From Microbacterium sp. RU1D (lineage in GTDB: Bacteria; Actinomycetota; Actinomycetes; Actinomycetales; Microbacteriaceae), in contig NZ_FTPQ01000001.1 of assembly GCF_900156435.1 (NCBI RefSeq), positions 1,240,001 through 1,304,000 of the forward strand: a stretch of 64,000 bases of DNA, written 5' to 3'. Below, one piece after another: positions 45,961 to 57,551 of the stretch (within the stretch, counting starts at the first letter, position 1; each line of letters begins with the position of its first letter). Made by a program: the position numbers and the translations under genes. The notes beneath the pieces were generated by a model. That model did not search any database. It was not told the origin of the DNA and was given only the letters and a program-made list of their open reading frames with translations.

Positions 45961-47772
45961 ATGACCCCCACCGCCGTCGACGCGCCGGACTTCCCCGAGC
46001 GCTACCGCGTCATCCAGTCTCGCGACCGCCGCTTCGACGGGCAGTTCGTGACGGCTGTGCGATCGACGGGCATCTACTGCCGGCCGAGCTGCCCCGCGCG
46101 CACCCCGAAGGAGGAGAACGTCACCTTCTACGCCACGTCCGCGGCGGCGCACGAGGCGGGCTATCGCGCGTGCAAGCGGTGCCTTCCGGAGGCCGCTCCG
46201 GGTTCGCCCCTGTGGGACGTCCGCCAAGACGTGGTGGCCCGGGCCATGCGCCTCATCGCCGACGGGGTGGTCGACCGCGAGGGCGTTCCGGGTCTCGCCC
46301 GTCGCCTGGGCTACTCGTCGCGACACCTCACGCGGCTCCTCACCGCCGAGCTCGGCGCGGGGCCCCTCGCCCTCGCGCGGGCTCACCGCGCCCACACCGC
46401 GCGGGCCCTGCTCGTGGGCACCGATCTGTCGTCGGCCGATGTGGCCTTCTCGGCCGGTTTCTCCAGCATCCGTCAGTTCACCGACACGATCGGCGAGGTG
46501 TTCGGCATGACACCCAGCGCCCTGCGCTCCCGGCGGTCCGCGACCGCGCGCAGCGAGGCAGCGGCCGGCGAGATCGACCTGGCCCTGCCGGTGCGGGGCC
46601 CCATCGACACGGTCGGGCTCTTCGGGTGGATGCGCGCACACGCGATCCCCGGCGTCGAGGTCGGCGACGACCGGTCCTTCGCCCGGGTGCTGAGGCTGCC
46701 CGGCGGGCCCGCGTGGTTCGAGGTACGCCGCGCCGATGACGGCAAGCTGCGTCTGCGCGCGCGCCTGACGGCTCTCGCCGACCTCGGCACCCTCATCGCG
46801 CGGGTCCGGCGACTCTTCGATCTCGACGCGGATCCGCTCGCGATCGACGGCGCTCTGGCGCGGCATCCCGAACTCGCCCCCGCGGTGGCGGCCATCCCCG
46901 GTGTCCGCGTCCCCGGGGCGATGGATGCCGACGAGATGCTGTTGCGCGCCATGATCGGCCAGCAGATCAGCGTCGCCTCGGCCCGCACCATGCAGGGGAG
47001 ACTGGCCGCGGAGCTCGGCGAGCCCGCGAGCGTGGCGCCCGAGCCGATGACGCTGTTCCCGCCGCCCGCGGTCATCGCCGAGCGCGGCCTCGAGGTCCTG
47101 CGCGGACCCGCGGCGCGCATGCGCGCGATCGTCGAGACCGCCGGAGCCCTCGCCGACGGATCGCTCGAGATCGGTCCCGGCGACGACGGCGCCGAGCAGC
47201 GGGAGCGCCTCCTCGCGATGCGGGGGATCGGTCCGTGGACGGCCGACTACGTGCGCATGCGCGTGCTCGGCGACCCCGACGTGCTCCTGCCCGGCGATGT
47301 CGCGGCGCGCGCCGGCGCGGCGCAGCTCGGCCTGCCCTCCGACCCGGCCGGATTCGCCGCGTGGTCGCAGCGACTTGCTCCCTGGCGCAGCTACGCGATG
47401 GCGCACTACTGGTACGCCGCCCCGGTGACGCAGGCGTGGCGCTCGCCCGCCGAGACGGCTGCCACGGCGGCTGTCACCCGGCCGCGTCGCCGCGCGGCGG
47501 CCGTCGACGTCGTCGCGAACGGCATCACCGTGGCGTTCGACGACGTCGCCCCTGCCCCGGATGCCGCGGCTCCCGCGCCCGGCGCGTCCGGGGCGCCCGC
47601 GCCGCACGGTCCCCGCGCAACCGCGGCCCGCGATGCAGCGTCCGCGTCCGCGGCGGCCGTGCGCGCGGCATCCGCCTCCGCGACACCCCGCCTTGAGGCC
47701 GTGCGCGCGGCACCCGCACCCCGCCCCGGCTCGACCACCCTCCCCGACGCAGAAAGCGAGACCCCCGCATGA
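45961..47772 (+). CDS. alkA: Ada-type regulator fused to AlkA 3-methyladenine glycosylase
   Basis: A 603-aa multidomain alkylation-response protein. Residues 1-80: Ada methyl-phosphotriester zinc domain with C40, C44, C71 and C74. About 85-190: AraC-type HTH ([23 protein letters not shown]). About 200-480: AlkA N-terminal and HhH-GPD base-excision glycosylase ([21 protein letters not shown], catalytic Asp in LLPGD). Residues about 490-603 are an Ala/Pro/Arg-rich low-complexity extension. It overlaps ogt by ATGA. It should sense DNA methylation and activate itself and ogt. A start at 45931 is also possible. Confidence 0.92.
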   Translation: MTPTAVDAPDFPERYRVIQSRDRRFDGQFVTAVRSTGIYCRPSCPARTPKEENVTFYATSAAAHEAGYRACKRCLPEAAPGSPLWDVRQDVVARAMRLIADGVVDREGVPGLARRLGYSSRHLTRLLTAELGAGPLALARAHRAHTARALLVGTDLSSADVAFSAGFSSIRQFTDTIGEVFGMTPSALRSRRSATARSEAAAGEIDLALPVRGPIDTVGLFGWMRAHAIPGVEVGDDRSFARVLRLPGGPAWFEVRRADDGKLRLRARLTALADLGTLIARVRRLFDLDADPLAIDGALARHPELAPAVAAIPGVRVPGAMDADEMLLRAMIGQQISVASARTMQGRLAAELGEPASVAPEPMTLFPPPAVIAERGLEVLRGPAARMRAIVETAGALADGSLEIGPGDDGAEQRERLLAMRGIGPWTADYVRMRVLGDPDVLLPGDVAARAGAAQLGLPSDPAGFAAWSQRLAPWRSYAMAHYWYAAPVTQAWRSPAETAATAAVTRPRRRAAAVDVVANGITVAFDDVAPAPDAAAPAPGASGAPAPHGPRATAARDAASASAAAVRAASASATPRLEAVRAAPAPRPGSTTLPDAESETPA

Positions 47773-48266
47773 CCACGGCCACCCTGCAGTTCGTCGACAC
47801 CCCCGACGGTGCCTTCGCGATCCTCGCCGACGACGCCGACCGCGTGATCGTGTCCGGCTGGACCGACGATCCCGAGGCCGTCCTCGCGCGCCTCCGACCC
47901 GACCGTCGACCGGACGAGGTGTCCGAGGGGCGGACCGCCGCGGCCGAGGCCGTTGGGGCGTACTACGCGGGCGACCTCGCAGCGATCGACGACGTCGAGG
48001 TCGCCCAGCAGGGCACGGCCCTGCAGTTGGCCGGGTGGCAGGGCCTGCGCCGCATCGCCCCCGGTGCGCCCCTCACCTACACCGGGTTCGCGACGGCGCT
48101 GGGTTCTCCCACCGCGGTGCGGGCTGCGGCATCCATCTGCGCCCGCAATGCGGTCGCGCTGTTCGTCCCGTGCCACCGGGTGCTGCGGGGCGACGGCACG
48201 ATGGGCGGCTTCGCGTGGGGCACCGACGTGAAGCGGCGCCTGCTCGCGCGCGAAGCGGCGGCCTGA
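47769..48266 (+). CDS. ogt: Methylated-DNA-protein cysteine methyltransferase
   Basis: A 165-aa suicide repair enzyme moving alkyl groups from O6-alkylguanine to its own Cys. The active site PCHRVLR (Cys about 137), HTH with [17 protein letters not shown] and GGFAWG are present. Coupled to the Ada/AlkA gene by a 4-bp overlap. Confidence 0.95.
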   Translation: MTTATLQFVDTPDGAFAILADDADRVIVSGWTDDPEAVLARLRPDRRPDEVSEGRTAAAEAVGAYYAGDLAAIDDVEVAQQGTALQLAGWQGLRRIAPGAPLTYTGFATALGSPTAVRAAASICARNAVALFVPCHRVLRGDGTMGGFAWGTDVKRRLLAREAAA

Positions 48267-48281
48267 GCGCCGAAGACACCC

Positions 48282-48310
48282 TTGCCTTCAGCGTTCTCAC
48301 AGGGTTACTC
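48282..48310 (+). promoter_or_regulatory. Promoter of ABC exporter leader
   Basis: TTGCCT (48282-48287), a 17-bp spacer and TTACTC (48305-48310) form a sigma-70-like promoter giving a roughly 235-nt 5' leader before the first ABC gene. Confidence 0.6.
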
Positions 48311-48362
48311 TGGAGGGCTGTCGTTCCCCCGGCGATGGCTTCACCAGATCAAGGAGGATGCC

Positions 48363-48437
48363 ATGGACCAGATCGACGCCCCCGTCGCCCCGGCCGCCGC
48401 GTCCTCCGTCGCTGCGCGTCCCGGCCGACGCCCCTAG
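48363..48437 (+). CDS. 24-codon leader peptide upstream of ABC exporter
   Basis: ATG at 48363 preceded by AAGGAGGATGCC, one of the best Shine-Dalgarno sequences in the window, and closed by TAG at 48435. The peptide starts MDQIDAPVAPAAASS and ends RPGRRP. It is too short for an enzyme and sits in a 285-bp leader before a heterodimeric ABC exporter. This recalls the B. subtilis bmrB leader before bmrCD, where ribosome stalling controls the transporter. Attenuation here is inference; the 114 nt after the stop are GC-rich and could form the switch. Confidence 0.6.
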   Translation: MDQIDAPVAPAAASSVAARPGRRP

Positions 48438-48551
48438 GGCCCGCGTCCGCGCTCCGGCGCCTCCGCTGCGCCCCGACCGACGGTCTTCGTCGCGCCTTCG
48501 GCTTCCCTGTCCGCGCCCGATCCCGGCGCCCGCTTCGACCCCACGAGGATC

Positions 48552-50516
48552 ATGACACCCTCTTCGTCCACACCCCGTCTGTCCACTCCGCGCGCGCTCG
48601 CGCGTCTGCTGCCGATCGCTCGGCCCGTCCTCCCGCGGCTGATCGCCGGCGCCGTCACGGCGCTGATCGCGAGTCTGCTCGCCCTCGCCATCCCGCTCGT
48701 CCTCGAGCAGATCGTCGCCGGCCCCATCGCCTCCCTCGACCCGATAGCGCTCGTATGGGGCTCGCTCGTCGTACTCGCCCTCGGTCTCGCCGAGGCGGCC
48801 ATGGTGTGGCTGCGCCGCTGGTTCGTGCTCGCGCCGGCGACGAAGGTCGAGTACGACCTGCGTCAGTCGTTCTACTCACGCCTGCAGCGCCTGCCCGTCG
48901 CCTTCCACGACCGCTGGCAGTCGGGGCAGCTCCTCTCGCGCATGATGCAGGACATCAGCATGCTTCGCCGGTGGTTGGCCTTCGGTGTCATCCTGCTCGT
49001 CGTCAACCTCCTGACGATCGCGATCGGCGCCGTGCTGCTCTTCCGCTGGCACTGGCTGCTCGGTGCGCTGTTCCTGGTCACGTCCGCCCCCGTCATTTAC
49101 GTCGGATTCCGCTTCGAGAAGCGCTACGGGGCCCTCACCCGCCAGAGCCAGGACCAGGCGGGCGACCTCGCGACCTCCGTCGAAGAGAGCGTCCACGGCA
49201 TCCGCGTGCTCAAGGCCTTCGGCCGCGGCAAGCACGCGCTGCAGAAGTTCACGCGCCAGGCCGAGTCGCTGCGTGAGACCGAGATCGACAAGGCCCGCGC
49301 GGTCGGCTGGATCTGGTTCTGGCTGGTGCTGCTGCCCGACATCGCCTTCGCCGTGTGCCTCGGAGCGGGAATCGTGCTGACGCAGCTCGAGCAGTTGCAG
49401 GTGGCCGAGCTCGTCGCCTTCTTCGCCATGGCGACCGTGCTGCGCTGGCCGATGGAGTCGATCGGCTTCCTCTTCTCGTTCCTGCTCGACGCGCGCACCG
49501 CGACCGACCGCATCTTCGAGGTGTTCGACGAGCAGAACACGATCGTCGACCCGGAGGATCCGCGCTCGATCGCCACCCCCCGCGGCGAGCTGACCTTCGA
49601 GAACGCGCATTTCCGGTACCAGGATGCCGCCGCCACCGAGCCCGATCTGCTCGACGGTATCGACCTCACCCTGCGTCCGGGCGAGACGATGGCCCTCGTC
49701 GGGCTCACCGGCTCCGGCAAGACGACGCTCACCACCCTGCCGGGCCGGCTCTACGACGTGACGGGCGGGCGCGTGCTGCTCGACGGCGTCGACGTGCGCG
49801 ATCTGTCGCTCGCCGAGCTGCGGCGCCACGTCGGGATGGCCTTCGAAGACGCGACGCTGTTCTCGCAGACGGTGCGCGACAACGTGCTCCTCGGTCGGGA
49901 AGACCTCGCCCCGGGCTCGCCCGAGGCGGAGGAGATCCTCCGCGAAGCCCTCGAGGTCGCGCAGGCCCGTTTCGTCCACGACCTGCCCGACGGCGTCGAC
50001 ACGATCATCGGCGAAGAGGGACTGAGCCTCTCGGGCGGCCAGCGCCAGCGACTCGCGCTCGCCCGCGCTGTCGCGGCCCGCCCCGCCGTGCTCGTCCTCG
50101 ACGACCCGCTGTCGGCGCTGGACGTCGACACCGAGGCCCTGGTCGAAGACGCCCTGCGCGAGGTCCTCAGCGAGACGACGGCGCTGGTCGTGGCGCACCG
50201 TCCGTCGACGGTCACCCTGGCCGACCGCGTCGCGCTGCTGCAGGACGGGCGCGTCACCGCCGTCGGCACCCACTCCGACCTGCTGCGCGAGAGCGAGCAC
50301 TACCGGTACGTCATCTCGAGTCTCGAAGAGGCCGAGCGCGAAACGCGCACGGGTGCCATCCCCGTCATCCCGTCCGACGACACCGTCTCCCCGGCACGTT
50401 CGCGCCGCCCCGCGGCATCCGCCGGAGACGCCCCCACCCCGCCCGACTCCGCCGTCGGCGCCGCCGCGGCCGACCAGTCCGCCGACGCCCTCACCGAGAA
50501 GGAGGCGACCCGATGA
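48552..50516 (+). CDS. ABC exporter half-transporter, degenerate catalytic site subunit
   Basis: A 654-aa type IV ABC exporter: six TM helices (about 20-310), then an NBD with Walker [10 protein letters not shown] (about 382), signature LSGGQRQ (about 493) and Walker [12 protein letters not shown] (about 516). The catalytic Glu after Walker B is Asp, the mark of the degenerate-site partner in heterodimeric exporters (TM287/288, BmrC/D). A roughly 60-residue Ala/Pro/Asp-rich tail follows. The 4-bp overlap with the next gene supports a heterodimer. It probably exports drugs or lipids. Confidence 0.92.
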   Translation: MTPSSSTPRLSTPRALARLLPIARPVLPRLIAGAVTALIASLLALAIPLVLEQIVAGPIASLDPIALVWGSLVVLALGLAEAAMVWLRRWFVLAPATKVEYDLRQSFYSRLQRLPVAFHDRWQSGQLLSRMMQDISMLRRWLAFGVILLVVNLLTIAIGAVLLFRWHWLLGALFLVTSAPVIYVGFRFEKRYGALTRQSQDQAGDLATSVEESVHGIRVLKAFGRGKHALQKFTRQAESLRETEIDKARAVGWIWFWLVLLPDIAFAVCLGAGIVLTQLEQLQVAELVAFFAMATVLRWPMESIGFLFSFLLDARTATDRIFEVFDEQNTIVDPEDPRSIATPRGELTFENAHFRYQDAAATEPDLLDGIDLTLRPGETMALVGLTGSGKTTLTTLPGRLYDVTGGRVLLDGVDVRDLSLAELRRHVGMAFEDATLFSQTVRDNVLLGREDLAPGSPEAEEILREALEVAQARFVHDLPDGVDTIIGEEGLSLSGGQRQRLALARAVAARPAVLVLDDPLSALDVDTEALVEDALREVLSETTALVVAHRPSTVTLADRVALLQDGRVTAVGTHSDLLRESEHYRYVISSLEEAERETRTGAIPVIPSDDTVSPARSRRPAASAGDAPTPPDSAVGAAAADQSADALTEKEATR

Positions 50517-52330
50517 GCACCGCGACCGTCTCGGGAACCAGTGGCGAAGATCGCTCCGACTACACGCGCGCCGAGAGCAAGGCCATCCGGCAGCGTTCCC
50601 TCCGTCTGCTGGGATCTCTCGTCTCGCCGTTGCGGTGGCAGCTCGTGCTGGCCGCGGCCGTGCTCGTCGTCTCCACCGCGCTTCGCGTGGCGGGCCCCGC
50701 GCTGATCGCCTACGGCATCGACAATGCCCTGCCCGCCGTCATCGACCGCAGCGATTGGATGCCGACCTACGGCGTCGTCGGCGTGTACCTGCTCGCCGGT
50801 ATCGGCGGTGCCGTGCTGATCGGCTGGTACGTCGTCGTCGCCGCGCGCCTGACGCAGGCGATCATGCTCGACCTGCGGAAGCGGATCTTCCTGCACACGC
50901 AGAAGCTCAGCCTCGAGTTCCACGAGTCGTACACCTCGGGACGCATCATCTCGCGCCAGACGAGCGACCTCGACACCATCCGAGAACTGCTCGACGGCGG
51001 CCTCAACGAGCTGGTGTCCGGCGTGCTCTACGGCCTGTTCACCCTCGGCGCGCTCTTCCTCATCGACTGGCAGTCGGGTCTGATCCTCACCGTGATGGGC
51101 ATCCCGATGTACCTGCTGATGCGGTGGTTCTACTCGCGTTCGCAGGTGATCTACCGCGAGTCGCGCGTGATCAGTGCCCAGGTCATCGTCAAGTTCGTCG
51201 AGACCATGACCGGCATTCGCGCGGTGAAGGCGTTCCGTAAGGAACCCCGCAACGACGCCGAGTTCGGCAAGCTCGCCGGCGACTACCGCGACGTGAACAT
51301 GCGGTCGATCCGTCTCTTCGGAACCTTCGAGCCGGGGATCATGGCGGTCGCCGCCGTGTCGGTCGCGGTCGTCCTGCTGTGGGGTGGCGGTCGCGTCATC
51401 GCCGGTCCGCTCGAGATCGGTGTGCTCACGGCCGCTGTGCTGTACGTGCGCAACTTCTTCTCGCCGCTGCAGGAGGTCGCATTTTTCCTGAACTCGTACC
51501 AGTCCGCCACGGCCGCCCTCGAGAAGGTGTCGGGCGTGCTCGAGGAGGAACCGACGGTTCCCGACCCGACCGACCCCGTCGACCTGTGGAGCGCCCGCGG
51601 GCACATCCGCTTCGACCAGGTCACCTTCGGATACACCGAGGGTCGCGTCATCCTGCCGGACTTCACGCTCGACATCCCCGCCGGCCAGACGATCGCCCTC
51701 GTCGGCACCACCGGGGCAGGGAAGACGACGCTCGCCAAGCTCATCTCGCGCTTCTACGACCCGACGCAGGGCGCCGTCACGCTCGACGACGTCGATCTGC
51801 GTCGCCTGCACCCGAAGGATCTGCGTCGCGCGATCGTGATGGTCACGCAGGAGGCGTACCTGTTCAGCGGCACGGTCGCCGACAACATCGCGCTCGGCAA
51901 GCCCGACGCCACGATGGACGAGATCCGCGCCGCCGCCCGGGCGGTCGGTGCCGACGGGTTCATCGAGAAGCTCCCCGACGGCTACGAGACCGACGTGAAC
52001 AAGCGCGGAGGCCGCGTTTCGGCGGGTCAGCGCCAGCTGATCTCGTTCGCGCGCGCGTTCCTGGCCGATCCCGCGGTGCTCATCCTCGACGAAGCCACGG
52101 CCTCGCTCGACATCCCGAGCGAGCGTCTCATCCAAGACGCGCTGCAGACGCTGCTGGCTGACCGCACGGCCATCATCATCGCCCACCGCCTGTCGACGGT
52201 GGCGATCGCCGACCGCGTGCTGGTCATGGAGCACGGCCAGATCATCGAGGACGACGCCCCCGCCGCCCTCATCGCCGGCACCGGCAAATTCGCCCAGCTG
52301 CACGCGGCCTGGCGCGAATCGCTCGTCTGA
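50513..52330 (+). CDS. ABC exporter half-transporter, canonical Walker B subunit
   Basis: A 605-aa partner: six TM helices (about 40-320) and an NBD with Walker [10 protein letters not shown] (about 399), VSAGQRQ in place of LSGGQ (about 501) and canonical Walker [12 protein letters not shown]. The degenerate signature pairs with the Asp-bearing site of the first subunit, so one ATP site is weak and the other active. ATGA overlap with the upstream gene; a terminator hairpin follows 14 bp after the stop. Confidence 0.93.
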   Translation: MSTATVSGTSGEDRSDYTRAESKAIRQRSLRLLGSLVSPLRWQLVLAAAVLVVSTALRVAGPALIAYGIDNALPAVIDRSDWMPTYGVVGVYLLAGIGGAVLIGWYVVVAARLTQAIMLDLRKRIFLHTQKLSLEFHESYTSGRIISRQTSDLDTIRELLDGGLNELVSGVLYGLFTLGALFLIDWQSGLILTVMGIPMYLLMRWFYSRSQVIYRESRVISAQVIVKFVETMTGIRAVKAFRKEPRNDAEFGKLAGDYRDVNMRSIRLFGTFEPGIMAVAAVSVAVVLLWGGGRVIAGPLEIGVLTAAVLYVRNFFSPLQEVAFFLNSYQSATAALEKVSGVLEEEPTVPDPTDPVDLWSARGHIRFDQVTFGYTEGRVILPDFTLDIPAGQTIALVGTTGAGKTTLAKLISRFYDPTQGAVTLDDVDLRRLHPKDLRRAIVMVTQEAYLFSGTVADNIALGKPDATMDEIRAAARAVGADGFIEKLPDGYETDVNKRGGRVSAGQRQLISFARAFLADPAVLILDEATASLDIPSERLIQDALQTLLADRTAIIIAHRLSTVAIADRVLVMEHGQIIEDDAPAALIAGTGKFAQLHAAWRESLV

Positions 52331-52343
52331 CCCGCGTGCGCAC

Positions 52344-52377
52344 CGGATGCCACGTCCCCGCCGGGGCGTGGCATCCG
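52344..52377 (+). terminator. Terminator of ABC exporter operon
   Basis: A 15-bp stem with CGGATGCCACG pairing to CGTGGCATCCG and a four-base loop, 14 bp after the stop codon. There is no T-tract, but the position fits. Confidence 0.6.
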
Positions 52378-52380
52378 TCG

Positions 52381-52565
52381 TCAGTCACGCGGAGTGCGGC
52401 GGCGAGTTCGCAGGTCGAGGACGCCCCGCAGGATGGATGCCGCGGCCGCCAAAAGCAGGATGGTCGTGGTGGCGATGTTCCCCCACGGCGGGGTGAGCCC
52501 CGCTGAACGTGGCTGTGAGCCGCGAGCGCGACTCCGAAGGCGATGGAGAACCACGGTCCGGTCAT
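52381..52565 (-). pseudogene. Frameshifted small membrane protein
   Basis: From ATG 52565 one frame reads MTGPWFSIAFGVALAAHS and another, shifted by one base, reads LTPPWGNIATTTILLLAAAA then ILRGVLDLRTRRRTPRD and stops at 52381. The two halves look like one roughly 61-aa two-TM protein. The 185-bp length is one base short of whole codons, consistent with a single-base deletion or a sequencing error. It lies in the 313-bp gap after the ABC operon. Confidence 0.45.
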
Positions 52566-52643
52566 GGGAACACCCTCAGAACCAGCGTGCTCCAGGAGCG
52601 CCCGGGAGCTCGACGCTCACCCGAGAAGCAGAGATCCTTCCCC

Positions 52644-53096
52644 TCACACGCGGACGCGCGCGATCACCTCGCCGTACTCCGTCTCGTCGACGGGCTCGAA
52701 CCCCACGCGCTGGAAGAAGGCCTCGGGGCCGCCGACGCCGGGTTCGTAGATGACGTCGACGTGGTCCATGCCGCGACGGCGCGCCTCTTCCAGGAGCTGC
52801 CCGAGTGCGAAGCTGCCCACACCGCGGCCCTGGTCGTCGGCGTCGACGTTGATGCGCCACAGCACGGAGCGGAAGTGCTCCTCGGGCGCTTCGCTGTCGA
52901 AGTTGGCGCTGACGAAGCCGACGACCTCGTCACCGTCGAGGACCACGCGCTGCCACGAAGTCGACGGGTTCATCACGGTCGCGGCGATGCCGTAGCTGAC
53001 CGGAGCGAGGAACTGCTCCTGGCCGGGCTTGAGCGAGAGGTTGTTCACGGCCACGATGGTGGCGGCGGACAGTTCGACGAGACGCAGGTCAGCCAT
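52644..53096 (-). CDS. GNAT family N-acetyltransferase
   Basis: A 150-aa Gcn5-related acetyltransferase. The acetyl-CoA pyrophosphate loop DDQGRGVGSFALGQLL follows LWRINVDAD; AFFQRVGFEPVDE is the usual C-terminal part. The substrate is unknown; the size and FLAPVSYGIAA region resemble polyamine-acetyltransferase-like members. Monocistronic. Confidence 0.87.
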   Translation of the reverse strand: MADLRLVELSAATIVAVNNLSLKPGQEQFLAPVSYGIAATVMNPSTSWQRVVLDGDEVVGFVSANFDSEAPEEHFRSVLWRINVDADDQGRGVGSFALGQLLEEARRRGMDHVDVIYEPGVGGPEAFFQRVGFEPVDETEYGEVIARVRV

Positions 53097-53226
53097 GCGC
53101 CCAGGCTAGCGGCACCGTCCTCCCGCGCCCAAGATCGCATGCCACCGCATGCGTTCGGTGTCACGGTGTCCGAGCCCGCCCGCCCTCCATCCGTCCCGCC
53201 CCGATCACCCGCCGTAGGGTGGATCG

Positions 53227-53355
53227 ATGGATGCCGCCACCCCGCCGCCCGCGCGCCCTCGGATCGAGGGGCCGGGGTGGATGCGCGTCGCCGACCTTCC
53301 CCGCGACACCATGGCGCACCCGAAGGCGGCCCCGGAGCACGGCATCCGCGCCTGA
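53227..53355 (+). CDS. 42-aa small protein, possibly leaderless
   Basis: ATG at 53227 lies 6 bp after TAGGGT (53215-53220), an actinobacterial -10 type hexamer, so the mRNA would start at or next to the start codon. Third codon positions are almost all G or C, as in real genes here. The product is Pro/Ala/Arg-rich with no TM segment (ending HPKAAPEHGIRA). It sits in the 373-bp gap before icd; I recognise no family. Confidence 0.4.
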   Translation: MDAATPPPARPRIEGPGWMRVADLPRDTMAHPKAAPEHGIRA

Positions 53356-53391
53356 ACGGGGTGCACGCGACGGAGGCTCACGGCGCAGAAC

Positions 53392-53409
53392 TATCTCGAC
53401 ATCAAGAGA
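53392..53409. promoter_or_regulatory. Palindromic operator upstream of icd
   Basis: TATCTCGACATCAAGAGA matches, inverted and with two changes in 18, the palindrome before sucC (27573-27590). It lies 60 bp before the icd start, just upstream of a TAGGCT -10-like hexamer (53426-53431). Confidence 0.65.
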
Positions 53410-53469
53410 CTTTGCCCTGGTGCGATAGGCTGGGTGGCAACCCTGGCCGCCTCTACGGAGAGATCTGAC

Positions 53470-55689
<2,220 letters not shown>

Positions 55690-55701
55690 GCCCCGAACCC
55701 G

Positions 55702-55735
55702 GAAGGGGCGGATGCCACCCGGCATCCGCCCCTTC
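55702..55735 (+). terminator. Terminator of icd
   Basis: A perfect 15-bp stem (GAAGGGGCGGATGCC) with a four-base loop, followed by TTCTC, 12 bp after icd. It carries the GGATGCC heptamer in both arms. Confidence 0.8.
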
Positions 55736-55745
55736 TTCTCTGCCC

Positions 55746-55892
55746 GCGTGAGGGGTCACGAAGTGTCGCCGGGCAGTGTCCGAGGCGATACTTCCTGGCA
55801 CCTCACGCCTGCTCCCGGCCGTCCCGCCTGAGCGTGAAGGGTCGACGAGTGTCGCTCGGCAGCGACTGGGGCAGCACTTCGTGACCCCTCGC
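55746..55892. repeat. Paired extragenic hairpins with shared unit
   Basis: A 25-bp unit beginning GCGTGAGGGGTCACGAAGTG (55746) recurs as its inverse at 55784-55808 (21 of 25 positions), as a diverged direct copy at 55831, and inverted at 55875-55890 (16-bp perfect). This gives two adjacent hairpins and an overall long inverted repeat in the 337-bp gap between icd and the L,D-transpeptidase. No gene is seen here. Confidence 0.65.
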
Positions 55893-55978
55893 ACAGACCC
55901 GTGATGCGCGTGGGTCGCCCGGGATTGTCGCCTGGGCGCACCCCGAAGCGACGGAATCTGGCGACTCACGCGGAGAAA

Positions 55979-56010
55979 GAGGGGCGGATGCCGATCGGCA
56001 TCCGCCCCTC
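55979..56010 (-). terminator. Terminator of L,D-transpeptidase gene
   Basis: A 32-bp perfect palindrome just beyond the minus-strand stop at 56027, followed on that strand by TTTCTCCGCG. Both arms contain GGATGCC. Confidence 0.75.
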
Positions 56011-56026
56011 GAAAAGGGATCCGGGC

Positions 56027-57427
56027 TCAGTAGTGGACCGACACCTCGGTGCCACGGTACGCCCAGTCGTAGAGCTCCTTGGCCTGCGGGATGGTCATGT
56101 TGATGCAGCCGTGGCTCATCGGTGTGCCGAAGTTGTTGTGCCAGTACGTGCCGTGGAAGCCCTCGTCGCCGTTGAAGTAGGCGACCCAGGGGACGTCCTT
56201 CGTGCAGTAGTCGTAGCCGGGGACGCAGCCCATGTCCTGCATCGCGGTCTTCCAGCCGATGCGGAACTCGCCGGTGTGGGTGGCGTGGTCGCCCGCTCCC
56301 GACGAGATCGTGTAGGTGCGGTACACCTGCCCGTTCTGCCAGAGCGTCGTGGTCTGCGTGCTGAGGTTGACGTCGATGCGTCGCTCGGTCTTGGTCGTCT
56401 CGAACGGCGTCTCGTCCACCGTCAAGGCGAAGCGTCCGTTGCCCTCGGCGAGCTGCGACGCGAAGGACGCGGCGACGCCGGCGGTGTCTGCGAGCGAGCG
56501 GCCGGTCTGACCCTCGGTGATGGTGTGGATGACGTCGCCGGCGGTGTCGACGATCACGTCGGCATCGACAGCGCCGCGGTCGACCGCCGCGGGAAGTCCC
56601 GCAACCGTGTTCTGGATGGCGGCCTCGTCGGCCGAGATCGCGAACGCGCCCTTGCCGTCGGGGGTGACGGTGAGCCACGAGGCGGCGGTGGCGCGGTCGA
56701 CGGTGACGGTGCGCTCGTCGCCGACGTAGAAGCCGGCCGAGTCCAGGATGCCGTTGAGCGTGCCGACCGCGGCGGCCGCCTCGTCGGTGGAGACGGGGGC
56801 GTCGACGGGCACCAGCGTGGCCTCGACGGTGGTCGTAGGGGTGCCGGCGTCGAAGGCCGACTGCAGGGCCGCGGCGATCGCGGCGCCATCGATGCCCTCG
56901 CCGGCCTCGGCGGGAGTGGTGACGTACGCCTGCGATCCGGCGTCGTAGGCGACGGTCGCGTCGACGGGTGCGCGGTACGCGCCGGGAGCCTTGTCGCGCA
57001 ATGCGGCGGCGGCCTCCTCCTCGTCGATCTGCACCGCGACGCCCGTTCCCTGGGGGAACCACGACGACGGCTTCCACATCGGGTTGTCGGCGAACGCCTT
57101 GTCGGCGAGGGCGGCCGCGTCGACGGTCGCGCCGAGGTCGGCGCCGGTGACGACGACCTCACCCGCGGGGCTCTCGACCGTGACGGCCGTCTGCGCGAGA
57201 CGCGACTCGATGGCCGTGGCGGCGGCGCCAGCCGTGAGTCCGCCGATCTGCACGCCGGCGACCGAGGCCCCGGGGGCGATCAGCACGAGCGAGGCGGCGA
57301 TCAGAGCCACGGCCGTGGCACCGGCGGGGATGCCGATCCACAGGCCGGAGCGGTTCTTGCGCGGCTTGGGCTCGGCGGGAGCCCAGGCGTACGTCGCGCC
57401 GTCGGTGCCAGGTGCGCCGTCGGTCAT
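56027..57427 (-). CDS. L,D-transpeptidase (YkuD) with peptidoglycan-binding-like domains
   Basis: A 466-aa envelope enzyme forming 3-3 peptidoglycan cross-links or anchoring proteins. A cytosolic N-terminus and one TM anchor (about 30-52), two PG4-like domains (about 60-320), and a C-terminal YkuD domain whose catalytic motif is HNNFGTPMSHGCINM (Cys about 443). Two extra Cys (GCVPGYDYC) could form a disulfide. ATG at 57427 rather than the TTG 6 bases upstream. Confidence 0.92.
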   Translation of the reverse strand: MTDGAPGTDGATYAWAPAEPKPRKNRSGLWIGIPAGATAVALIAASLVLIAPGASVAGVQIGGLTAGAAATAIESRLAQTAVTVESPAGEVVVTGADLGATVDAAALADKAFADNPMWKPSSWFPQGTGVAVQIDEEEAAAALRDKAPGAYRAPVDATVAYDAGSQAYVTTPAEAGEGIDGAAIAAALQSAFDAGTPTTTVEATLVPVDAPVSTDEAAAAVGTLNGILDSAGFYVGDERTVTVDRATAASWLTVTPDGKGAFAISADEAAIQNTVAGLPAAVDRGAVDADVIVDTAGDVIHTITEGQTGRSLADTAGVAASFASQLAEGNGRFALTVDETPFETTKTERRIDVNLSTQTTTLWQNGQVYRTYTISSGAGDHATHTGEFRIGWKTAMQDMGCVPGYDYCTKDVPWVAYFNGDEGFHGTYWHNNFGTPMSHGCINMTIPQAKELYDWAYRGTEVSVHY

Positions 57428-57551
57428 CTTCAAACCCCCCGGAAGTCAGTCTTCCCATGCTAAGGGCGCGCGCTGCGCGTCTGCCCTGAGCAATATCACG
57501 GTCTGATCACGCCCCCGGCGCGACGCGGCCGCGCCGGCCGGGAAACGCGCA

